Shown here one piece after another: positions 37,376-47,097 of a stretch of DNA of 64,000 nt; position 1 is the first letter of the stretch; every line of letters starts with the position of its first letter. The notes below the pieces were generated by a model. It searched no databases, was not told the DNA's origin, and worked only from the letters and a program-made list of their open reading frames with translations. This stretch comes from Paulinella micropora (lineage: Eukaryota; Cercozoa; Imbricatea; Euglyphida). The stretch is from positions 937,497 to 1,001,496 of the forward strand of contig BJOX01000099.1 in NCBI GenBank assembly GCA_009731375.1. The letters run 5' to 3'. The translations under genes were made by a program, and so were the position numbers.

Positions 37376-37967
37376 TATATAAAGAATAGGACTCAATATC
37401 ATTAAAGGTTTTAATATTTAGCAATAAGTTTGACTAGCACGTGACCGTAATTATTTACAATATGTTAAGCATTATCATTTTTACTTGTCTGGATTGACTT
37501 TAGTAACGGCTCATAACGCTACCGCTACTTGCGGACAATATCAGGACTTTTGCTCTGACTTGCATTATATCTTTGGACTGTATTGTACTTGCGTATATAC
37601 ACCATCCATTTTCACTCACCTCAATTACTGTCATATTTGGTTGTGCACTGTTAACATAAATATACTGACAGGAATATTTCGGTGATTGTATTAATCTGTG
37701 TCCTCATTACTATCAATCTGATTATATAAATTGGTACGGCTTATCATATCTACATTGACCGCTCTATTCCGGTTTCATAAGTGATATTGTTATTATTTCA
37801 TTATCACAATTCTACTCACCAAGTTGTGTACAAGACAAGTTGTTTATAGTAACGACTTCGATACGGAATTCAGTATTCATTGTCATTAAAGTAATTACCA
37901 CTTACTTCAGAAGTGTCTGTCCGATTGTCTGTTACCACAGACTTCTACTTCAAGTGATCAAGACCTA
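37376..37967. other. AT-rich non-coding spacer, possible LTR or leader
   Basis: No open frame of note. It lies between an integrase fragment and a Gag-like frame, where a long terminal repeat plus leader would sit. I could not find TG...CA ends, a primer-binding site or a second copy, so the LTR label is only positional. Confidence 0.35.
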
Positions 37968-39593
37968 ATGTCTGATTCCGGGGGCCCGTTGGGTTATGAG
38001 CGAGCGAGGGTTTCTCTGAAAATACCGACTCTATCTAAGCAGGTCAACGACTCCGTCAAGGACGCACAAGCGTTTGGCAGCTTTCGATGGTCGCTTCTCA
38101 ATTATTTCATGGGTACGGACGCGCGTCTACTGCTGACGGTAAGAGACCCGAAGCCTCCGTTGGGCAAGGCGGAGCTCGTCACGTTGATTACGCCACCTGC
38201 ATCTCCTGGAGCCCCGGCTACACCGAGCAGGTTGGGTGGGTTAACCTCGACATCATCGTAAAGTTCGAATCGGGGACAACGGTGACGACGACTATTTCGC
38301 CTGCGGTGGATCCATATGCGGCGCAACGACGAGCGGTATTACTACTGGGACGTGACCCTACCTACGAGGAGATGTGGGGATGTTTGCCGGCGGATGTCCG
38401 ACTACACCTCACCATACGATCCAGGACGATAATATGCGAAGCGGTACAATGCTTTGCTGACCGTTAGGGGAGCAGGACAGACACCGTGGGAAATGTGGGA
38501 GGCACTATGCAAAAGGTATGCACATACTGGTGCTATCTCTGCTGCCCGCCTCATAGAAGAACACGAAGCAGATGCTCTGACCCGGGACATGGACCCAGAA
38601 GCATGGCTGCAGGCATACAAGTATCGATTCGAGTTACTCGAAGACAGGAAACACACCTTTCCTGATGGGTACAAATGCATTAACCTCATTCGCAGGCTCA
38701 AGAAGGCGAAGCATCTTCCGTTCAGCAACTTTGGTGCGAACACTTATTTTGCTTCAGGCACTGGACCCAAGCCGTCGTTCGCTGAGCTACGGCCGAGGAA
38801 CAAATGCAGGCATATCAGTTTATGCCAGATGACAACATCCGGAAGGATGCACCGGCGACGTTGGTGGCCCGGGATGAGCAACCCTTTGCTGGAAAATGCT
38901 GGAAAATGCTGGAATTGCGGCGGCAAACACCGGATCGGTCAATGCCGCAAGAGATGTCTGCGCAAGGCTTCCGCAAACAAACCCAAACACAGTGCGGCCG
39001 AATGTACTGTTAGGGGCAAACACGTCAAGGAAGGCGATGGTACGAATGCGAACGATGGGCGTCGTAACGCGAATGGCCGCAACGGCGGTGCGCAACGCAA
39101 CGGTGGGAAGAACCGGCAGAACAGCAAAGGTAAGGCATCTGCACACTTGGCTGCCGACATCGAAGCTGTCGAAGAGGCGCAGGAGCACATGGATGAAGAC
39201 GATTGGGACGCTCAGGTTCAGCTGGCGATGGCCGACGACTCGAGCGAGGAGACCGACGAGAGCGACGGTGACTCGGAGGAGGCCGACACCGTCGATGGGG
39301 AAAGTGGCGAACATCGACAACTAGACAATACAACGTCCAGTGACGGGTCGATTGTTATTCCTCCCCAATCTCGCTGTGCACATATGGATATTGTAGGCTG
39401 TTGCGCTTGGAACCCCCCTTGCCCGCTGCTACCTCAACCTGCAACGTTGATGGAGGTCGAGGACGAGGAGCTTGACGAGGATGAAGACTCCGACGAAGAT
39501 GAAGACTCCGTCGAGGACGATGGAGCCGACGAAGATGTTAGTAGTAGTAATAGTAGTAAGATAGGATGGCAGCCCCCTTGTCGAGGACTATGA
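37968..39593 (+). pseudogene. LTR-retrotransposon Gag-like protein with zinc knuckle, frameshifted
   Basis: Frames 37968-38261, 38087-38467 and 38454-39593 together read as one Gag-like protein broken by two frame changes. The third frame has a capsid-like helical segment (PWEMWEALCKRYAHTG, DPEAWLQAYKYRFELLED) and a zinc knuckle CWNCGGKHRIGQC (C-x2-C-x3-H-x4-C). A basic Asn/Arg/Lys-rich stretch and a long acidic Asp/Glu tail follow. The capsid part resembles the UBN2 type of copia-like elements, whereas the neighbouring integrase is gypsy-like, so these may be two different elements. The end overlaps the LINE terminus at about 39590. Confidence 0.65.
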
Positions 39594-41752
39594 TCCTACA
39601 GACACACCAGAAGCAAGACCTCTGGTTAGTCTTTGAACATGTATATAAAATCTTCTAAGAAACAACCTCATAGCATTAACAGAATGTAACGAATTCAGAC
39701 ATGTAGAGTGTAAAAGATGTATCAATTGATCTAAAGAAATCAAACTATTCCATGAAAGACAAGAACCAAAACATTTAATCTGTAAAGTAACTAAAGTAGA
39801 AAAACAAGGAATGCAATCTTGAAAAACATGAGTCTCATGATGAATCTTATTATGACATATATCACAAATCGCATCAACAGGGGAACCAAAACCGCGATTA
39901 GATAGTCCAAACCTCAAACAACCCGCTCTTGCCAAAGATATTAACTCCTTCCCCCCTCATAATTACGACCTTTTAAATAAAACTCCATTTCTAAGTTCGC
40001 TTTCACACGCTTATAAATAGACAAAGGGACACGCGTAATTTCTCTCTCCAATCTTTCTGTTCACAATCATGAATAATCTTTTTTAACCTTGACTTAGAAG
40101 AGTTCTTAATAAAAACAAGAGAATCCTGAACAAGGCAACAACCTCTTAATATCTCTAAATAATCTTGTAACCCAATTATTACAAGCATGACTAATAGCAT
40201 TAAAACAACTAATTTTAAACATGCGGACTAATAAACAATCTTCTGGCATTGACAATAAAGACTTCAAGAAAACCAATCTCCTATAATCACCTCGCCCAAC
40301 CGACGACCACAAACCCAGCTCACCTTGACAAGCCAGACTAGGAAAATCTCTAGGGACACGCAACACTTTTCTCGCAATACCATTATTGAATGTATCACCC
40401 TCCTTCCAACAAAATTCAGGATGCCAAAACTCACTTCCCCAATCCATAGATTGAAACACAGACCCGGAAATTAATTGCATGGCAATATTAGATGCAATAC
40501 CTCTTCTAACTCCCATAGCTAACACCATATTCAAACTCTGCTTAGCTTTCTGTATCCTATCTTCTTTCATAATTTTCCAGGACAAATCACTCTCAAAGAC
40601 CACTCCCAAATATTTGTATGAGGTAGCTATTGCCACCCTCGCACCTAGTAAGTTCCAAATAATATCCTGACCTTCACCCTTACTATTAAACACAACAACA
40701 TTGGACTTATCCTGATTGTATTCCCCATTATTAGAACGGGCCCATTCCCCACACAAATCCAATTGCTTTTGTAGGTTTGACGGGGAATTTGCTAACAGAA
40801 AAATATCATCAATATACAATAAACAAGAAATACGCAAGGGAGAAATCAAATTACTATCTGAGCTGTTAGCCCCAATCGAAATACCCGTATTAGAATCACG
40901 TAACAACTTCGCCAAGTCAGCTGTATATAAACAGTAAAGTAAAGGAGAAAGAGGGCACCCTTGTCTCACTCCTCTTCCTGCATCAAACCAATCAGACATA
41001 CCATTCTGAATATCAACTCGACTCTGAACTTAATGATAAAGGCCTTTCAACGCACGTAAGAAAAAACTAGAAACTCCCATCCTTTCCAATTTCACCCAAA
41101 GAAGATCTCTTTCAACAGAATCATAAGCCTTAGACACATCTAAAAAAGCAGAAAACACAGGACCCTTATGGTTAGCAAGTAATTCATGAAGCAAAAAAAT
41201 CTGATGCTGTCCCCCTCTACCTCTTCTTGCACCTCCTTGTTCAAAATGCAAAATATCATTCTGCGTTACCCAATCAGTTAATCTATTTAACAACAGAGTA
41301 GCATAAAATTTATCAATCACAGATAACAAGGTGACAGGCCTAAACTGATCAGCTTTTGTCCTACCTCCTTTACCTTTATAGATAGGTTTAATAATACCCT
41401 AGTATGGTCCAAAGGTTTAATACCAGTGGCTAAACATCTATTAAATAAAGCAGTAAACAAACATCTTGCATTTTTACTCTCAGTAAGAAGCCACAACAAA
41501 ATCTCTCCTAGAATTCCATCTGGCCCTACTGCCTTATTAGGCCTTAAAGAGACTTCAGCTTTCTTAATTTCATCATCAGTAAAAAATTGTTTATCTAAAG
41601 GGAAAACAACAGTCTGAAAACTTACTCCACTCACACTTGCAAGCTTATGCGTGGGAGGTGCAGGCAAATTACTAGGTCTATTCAACTGTTTATGGTACTG
41701 CTCAGCAAAAACTGTGGCTGCCTCGTTACCACCCACCACCTCTCCTCCATCA
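39588..41752 (-). pseudogene. LINE reverse transcriptase and C-terminal zinc motif (3' half of the split LINE)
   Basis: Reading leftwards on the minus strand: KAVGPDGILGE, PIYKGKGG, LDVSKAYDSVERDLL (motif A), GVRQGCPLSP (motif B), LLYIDDIFLLA (catalytic YIDD), YKYLGVVF, and a C-terminal CDICHNKIHHETHVFQDC zinc motif, then a stop at 39588. A frameshift lies near 41400 and an in-frame TAA at about 41032, so it is dead. The sequence starting at 41752 (GGEVVGGNEAATVF) continues exactly in frame from the endonuclease half that ends at 34040. I therefore take both as pieces of one LINE copy. Confidence 0.87.
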
Positions 41753-41755
41753 CGA
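41750..41755. other. LINE/virus junction, right
   Basis: On the minus strand helicase sequence ends at GGAGATCG (41753) and LINE sequence begins TGATGGAGG (41752 leftwards). It is the partner of the 34040 junction. The viral helicase lacks 105 bp between the two junctions (equivalent to 47718-47822). Confidence 0.85.
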
Positions 41756-44709
41756 TCTCCTTCATGTGCTTCTGGGCACCCGACGCACACCCAAGGTCCG
41801 CCCACTTGATCTCCAGGGATAACACAAACTGAAGCTCGTCGCCCACGCACTCGCGAACTTCGGTCAGCTCGTCTTGCGCCTTTGCTTGCTTTGACTCCAC
41901 GACTGGCTCACTGGCCGGCTGCCTCAGCTCGTCGAGTGCCTTCCGCAGCTGTTCCTCTGACGGAGGCTCCAGCATAACCAGTGGGTGCCCGCGCACAAAC
42001 TGGTAGAACACGAGCTCGTTCCGGTTGTGCTCCACTTCTGTCTTGCGCGCAAGGAGACATTCCACGAGATTGGAATTCACCTCGACTGAGTACAGCTTTC
42101 TGCCGCTGGCGTCGATATCCCTCCACCTAAGTCCGACGTCCATCATCAAGTATATGCTGTCTTTGTCTTTGGGATTAGCGCGAAGCGTCACTTTCCGTAT
42201 CTGATGTCTCTTCTCGTTGAAATTCTTGTTCAGCTCCCGGTACACTCCGTCGTGCTTCCACGGCCGCACAGACGCCTCGCCGGAGCGTACGGGAGGTGGC
42301 CGCAATTTCTCGCCGAAATAGCAGTAGACAGTGTTGTCCCGCACACGGCGCGCGCGCATTACCATCTGCCAAAGAATCCTGGCAGGCGGACCTCCCTTGG
42401 CGATGCATGTCCCGTTCGCGCAGTGCATCATCACGCATTTGATCTGGTCCTGTAAGTCGGCCGCAACGCACAGCGAGCTCGTGTAAATCAGAATCACGCA
42501 GCCGGACGTGTAGTCGTCCGGCATAAAGGGTCTGAAAAGGTTGTTGATGTTGGATAACATCGCCTGAGACTCTAGCGGAGGGGTCTAGGCAGTCAAGATC
42601 CGCACTTTAGCCCCCCGAGCCCAGGTCGGATCTACCTCCTCATCCTTGCCATCTTCTCTCGTCTGTACCTTTTTCCCTTTGGCGTCTGGCCTCTCTGGAG
42701 CGTCGCCGGCCGCCACGAACAAGTCGTAGATAGCCCTTGCTTCGCGGTTAGAGCGGCAGGGCACGAGCGTCTTCTTCCCTTCTCGCAGGTTCCTTCGCAG
42801 CTTCTCCAGCCACTCCCCGAGCTTGCCCACGACCTTGATATTGCGCCTAAGGTGCGGCGGCACGTAGCGGTAGTCATGGAACTGTACCTCGGCTTGCTTC
42901 GCGATCCCTTCGGCGCCCACAAAGAAGTCGTAGCGTAGAATCAGAATTGAGGTCCTTGTCCATCACCAACACGCGCGGGGTATCCTTGCACAGCTTTTCG
43001 TAGATTGCGTTGTTCTCGCGCAAGTTCCAGCGGTTCGTCTGCATCGAGACCCGCTGGTCGGATAGCAGCCTGAACTCGTCCAGAATAAGGAAGTCGTAGC
43101 TAATCAACGTCCTTGCGCCGCCTTGGTAGACCGCCAGCCGGTGCAGGGACTCGTACTGCACGATGATTCGTTGGTGCTAGGACAGGCCGCCGTCAGCGTC
43201 CCTCGGTGCGTCCATGTAGTTGGCTAGCGTGATCACTTCGATATCGTTCTCGCGCAAAAAGGAGGACAGGTCGCCATTGACACAAGACGCCTGTGTCCGC
43301 CGGCCAGTCACTATGCAGACCCTAGCTTCTGGGTGCTCTCGCAGCAGATCCAAGATGACTTGTCGGGAGGCGTGAGATTTACCTAGTCCAGTGATGGCGT
43401 TCACCAGCTGGTAGCGGAACTCGTTGAAGCTAACCGGATGCATAAACTCGTCCTTGTACACGTCCTCCCGTGTCCTGTAGATTTTGGTATTCTGGAAGCC
43501 CGTCTGTTCCGCCGGCGAGCCCTCGTCCTCCGCCTCCAGTAGCTTTTCGCGGTCGCCGTCCTGCGCGACCATGGGACTACACTTCCAGCCGAGCCTGGTG
43601 AGCTTGGACAGCCTCGTGAGGCCCTTGCGGCCCTGGGGCATCGTCTCTGCCTCGCCGTAGTCAGTCGCAACGCAGAACTCAGCCAGCTCGCGGAGCGCCG
43701 CCTCGTCCACCACGTTTTGCATGTCCTCGATTATGAGCGAGTCGTGGCGCAGGCAGATCGTCTCGCAGCCCTTGTCCCGAAAAAAGGCCATTGCACGGGA
43801 CATGACCTTCGCCTCGTAGCGAGTAGTCACAAAGTGCACGAACGCCCCTTCGGCGTTCTTGTAGTTGATGCGCCTGACGTGGTCCCAGCCCAGCTTGCGC
43901 CTCTTCTCGCAGAAGTCCCACACCTTCCTAAAATGCGGCTTGAGTTCCGAGATTGCGTATGCGACCGAGTTGCGCAGCCGCTGGGCAAAACGGCATGGCG
44001 GCAGGCCCACCAGGTCCCCGCCGTGCAAGACCTTGAGCAGTGCCTCCTTGGCGCCGTCCCTTGACATCCCGAGGATTTCGGCAGTCTCCCGCAGGCACTC
44101 TTCTCGCTTCTCTACGAGCTCGCGCAGCGCACCAAGGGGGGCCGGGTCCCCAGACAGGCTTTCCGCCAGCCACAGCAGGAACACCGGCATGCTGTTGTTG
44201 ATATCGATCTCCTTGCAGAAAGCTGGCAGGGCCAGGCGGCGCAGGGCAGCCGGTGCATTCTGCAACCCCGTCGTGGCGTAGGCCCGGCCGCTCTGGGTGC
44301 CCTTGCCGTAGCGGTAATCGACGCAGTAGCCCCCGTTCTCGATCACTTCCTTCTGCATGCAGTCCAGCAAGTGCTTGTAAGCAGGCGCCAGGCGAGGCTC
44401 GGCTAGCAGGCCACGGACTGCGTGCAGGTCCAGTAGCTCGTAGAACCTGTACATCGCTTCCTTCTTGGCCTTGTCCTTGGCAGCGACCACAGTCTTCTCG
44501 TCGGCCGATTCGTCGTCGCTGACAGCCTGGACCGGGCTCGGCGGCTCGCTGTCGCACTCCTCTGCTTCGCCGCCCGTGGCAGCCGCTGCTTGTTGCGCGC
44601 CCCTTCTCTTGCGACTGTCTCTGGCTCGCAGGGACTGCAGGGCGATGCTTTCATCGTCGTCACTGTCGGTGGCGGTGACGGGTGGCATGCCAGTCTCTTG
44701 CTCCTGCAT
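41753..44709 (-). pseudogene. Viral origin-binding-type SF2 helicase with N-terminal polymerase-like region (copy S1, 3'-truncated)
   Basis: Related to the herpesvirus UL9 class, which binds and opens replication origins. I take the ATG at 44709; longer frames use non-ATG codons. After an acidic leader, residues about 95-350 carry GTQSGRAYATTGLQN, EIDINNSMP and LRHDSLIIED. These resemble palm motifs of A-family-like polymerases, at low certainty. The helicase part has GLGKSHAS (Walker A, near 43380), QYESLHRL, YDFLILDEF (Walker B), TLVPCRSN, LIYTSSLCVAADL and MRARRVRDNTVY. Breaks: in-frame TAG at 43177-43179, a 1-nt frameshift near 42945, in-frame TAG at 42585-42587, and truncation by the LINE at 41753. 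Unlike S2 and S4 it retains a 35-bp segment near 41875. Confidence 0.8.
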
Positions 44710-45101
44710 ATAGGTACCTACAAAAAAAATGCAGGGCTCGACCAGGAACTTCACGTGTTTTGCGGCGCGGTATCTTCCCGTGAATTCAGCCTCAAAAAGC
44801 GGTAAGAAAAAAATGGCAATGGCTTAGTTCCGGCTGCGACCGTCTGACAGTAACGGTCTTCTAGAAATTCACTGGTGCGCCGGGACCAAATGCAGACCAT
44901 ACACATATGGCAATATCACTGCCTTTTTGTCCGCACTACTGCCTTTTTGAACTATATCACTGCCTTTTTTGGCAGTATCACCATATTTCTGCCATATCAC
45001 GACGTCCAGGGACATAAAGGTAGCGGGCGCGTGCCATGGGCAAGGACCCGCGACTGACTGCCAGTCCACCCTCATAACCCAAGGACACAAGTACCACCCA
45101 A
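44710..45101. promoter_or_regulatory. Divergent promoter / candidate viral replication origin (S1)
   Basis: Intergenic between the minus-strand helicase and the plus-strand 326-aa gene. ACTGCCTTTTT occurs at 44918, 44938 and 44959, spaced 20 and 21 bp (two helical turns). The third is followed by its inverted core GGCAGT at 44971, and ATATCAC words are interspersed. Repeated binding sites beside an origin-binding-protein gene suggest an origin, a shared promoter or both. The 52-bp dyad block of S5 is missing here, the join being at GCGACC/GTCTGAC near 44840. Confidence 0.5.
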
Positions 45102-46082
45102 ATGCGCAGACAAGGAGACGACCGACACGACCGTACCGCCAAGCGCCGACGGCTGACCGGCCAACCACTCATCACCGCGTTCGTCCGCACGACCAGCCCG
45201 TCCACCGTACCAAGCGTCCGAGCCCCGTTCACCTTGGCGACGCTGGCGCGACGGTCGGCGGCACCACCGTCCGACCAAGGGGAACTGAGTGCGCTTGCGC
45301 GCAAGATCGTCCCGCCACCGAATCGCCTTGAGGAGATACCCATCCGAGCGCTTATGCGAGAGTCGACTGAATCAGGCCAAGACCCCAGCAAACGAGACCT
45401 GGAATTTACGTGCGGAAGGACCCCTGACCAGCCATGGGACTTCCTCACTGCCCGCCCAGGTGAGATGAATCTATCAGTGTTGGACATGAACATTTTGGGC
45501 GGGCACTGGAATTCTCCCGGCGAGATCGCCGAGCTCTTGCTTCTTCCGCGCGCGGCCCCGGTTGCACTGGCGCCTTACATGATCCCTGAGATGGCCAGTA
45601 TAGTTTGCCCTTACATCGAACCAGCTGTTTATTATGACCCTTTGCCTCCTCGCACGTTGGCTAGCAGTTACTCTGACCTTCGCGCGATCGGGGAGCTGCT
45701 GGAGGTGCAGTTCCCGCTACATGAGCACGCGTACTGGACGATGGTGCAGTCAGATGAGGCACGAGCGCTGTACGGCGACCCAGTCTTCAAGGGAGCGGCG
45801 GCTGTGGACTGGCTGCAGAGGTGCTCTACATGGGACAATATCGCAAACCTGTTTAGGCTACACTTCACAGCAGGTATGACAGCGGACAATACGAGCTTAC
45901 TGTTCGGCTACATGCGCATATACTGGACCTTTGCCGAACTTCGCCTGAACGCGGGGCTCAAAGCAGTTTTCGAACACGTGGCACACCGTCTGAACTCTTT
46001 CCATTCGATTCCCCAAGGACCGCCGCCATCCGACGAGTGGCACTTCTTGGTTCGCATGCAGTATTTTTTTGATAGGAGGTAA
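45102..46082 (+). CDS. Orphan viral protein of 326 aa (copy S1)
   Basis: Intact frame from ATG 45102, with two further near-identical copies (53724, 59865). The N-terminus is basic (HDRTAKRRRLTGQPLITAF). The QPLITAF part loosely resembles a PCNA-interaction box (Q-x-x-I-x-x-F) but lacks the second aromatic residue. The remainder (residues 110-326) is a compact-looking domain rich in Leu, Tyr and Trp with no motif I know. It is transcribed divergently from the helicase and convergently with the acidic 375-aa gene. Retention of the open frame in all three copies while the helicase is broken is notable. I do not recognise a family. Confidence 0.75.
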   Translation: MRRQGDDRHDRTAKRRRLTGQPLITAFVRTTSPSTVPSVRAPFTLATLARRSAAPPSDQGELSALARKIVPPPNRLEEIPIRALMRESTESGQDPSKRDLEFTCGRTPDQPWDFLTARPGEMNLSVLDMNILGGHWNSPGEIAELLLLPRAAPVALAPYMIPEMASIVCPYIEPAVYYDPLPPRTLASSYSDLRAIGELLEVQFPLHEHAYWTMVQSDEARALYGDPVFKGAAAVDWLQRCSTWDNIANLFRLHFTAGMTADNTSLLFGYMRIYWTFAELRLNAGLKAVFEHVAHRLNSFHSIPQGPPPSDEWHFLVRMQYFFDRR

Positions 46083-46215
46083 AATTGTACATATGATTAA
46101 AACAATCGTAATTGTCTAATCTACTAATTTAATAACAGTATCAAGAGATTAACTCCATTTAATTAGTTCACAAAATCCTATTTTATTAATACAGACCAGG
46201 CAGTCAATGTCTGTC
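46083..46215. terminator. AT-rich spacer between convergent genes
   Basis: Separates the 3' ends of the 326-aa gene (plus) and the acidic gene (minus). AT-rich with AATTTAATAA and TTTTATTAAT words, suitable for polyadenylation in both directions, but no canonical AATAAA is seen on the plus strand. Confidence 0.4.
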
Positions 46216-47097
46216 TCAGAGTGGCGTGATGATCAGCCACTCGTAGAACGTGTTGGAGGCGTGGATGCCCAGGGCGTCGAGGTCCTTCAGCTGCCTGGCC
46301 ACTTCCGACTTGCGGTCGAACAATAGCTGCCGTGCGGGGTCGATGCCGAAGGCGTGGCAGTCGTAGATGACGATGCAGAGCGGCGCGGTTCCGTCGAATA
46401 GCCAGCCGGTGCCGCGCTTCTTCCTGGGCTCGCGGGAGACGATAGCCAACGACTGCCCTTGCTTCTCCAGCGTGTCGAGGTACTCGAAGAAGACGGGGTA
46501 GCAGTCGACGGATTTCTTGAAGCTTGACCTAAGCTTTTCCTTGTAGCGCTTCGGGGCGTCGCATAGGTTGAACAAGGCCATGGCCAAGCACGCGTACGGC
46601 TGATCGAGGCGGAAGAGCTGTGTAACGGCCGTGCCTGCTGAGCAGGCTCCTGCACGCGGCACAGAGCTAGAGTCCCCGACCGGCTTGTACGGCGTGTTCT
46701 TGCCCATGACATCCGCCATGATCGTTCGCTGCCAGTGTTCATCCGCGTAGGGGCCATCCTCCTGCTTCCAAGTCAGCACGTAGTCCAGCGGCTCCAGTTT
46801 CCGGCTGCGTCGCTTGGTATTGAGGTCCTGCCAGACCACCTTGATGGCGGGCCCGCTACTCTCCTTCCAGCCACATTTCTTCTTTTCCTCGTCCGTAGCC
46901 CGCTGGAGCTCGCAGTAGCGGTAGCGTTTGCCGGTCGGTGCGTGCAGGCAGCGTCGCTTGGTAGGCATCTCCTCCTCTGGGGCGGGCGCCGGCGGCGGGG
47001 GCGACGGTGTCGTAGGTAGCGGCGGTGGCGGTCGCGGGTGGATAGTCAGGATGTCGCTGTCCTCCTCGTCCTCTTCGTCGTCCTCCTCGTCGCTGCC
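46216..47097 (-). pseudogene. Acidic/proline-rich orphan viral protein, 5' end replaced (copy S1)
   Basis: C-terminal 290 or so residues of the gene seen complete in S5. They include an Asp/Glu run, a Pro-rich stretch, a basic TKRRCLHAPTGKRYRYCEL segment and a C-terminal globular region ending LIITPL. Upstream of TGCC at 47094-47097 the sequence switches to the 3' end of helicase copy S2. The original start is thus lost, and the frame opens out-of-phase inside helicase sequence at 47178. A 320-aa chimera could be made, but nothing indicates that it is. Confidence 0.7.
47094..47097. other. Tandem-duplication junction (4-bp microhomology)
   Basis: TGCC is shared by the acidic gene (compare S5 near 61855) and the helicase 3' end (compare S0 near 34660). 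The same junction recurs at 55716-55719, exactly 8622 bp away. Confidence 0.85.
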
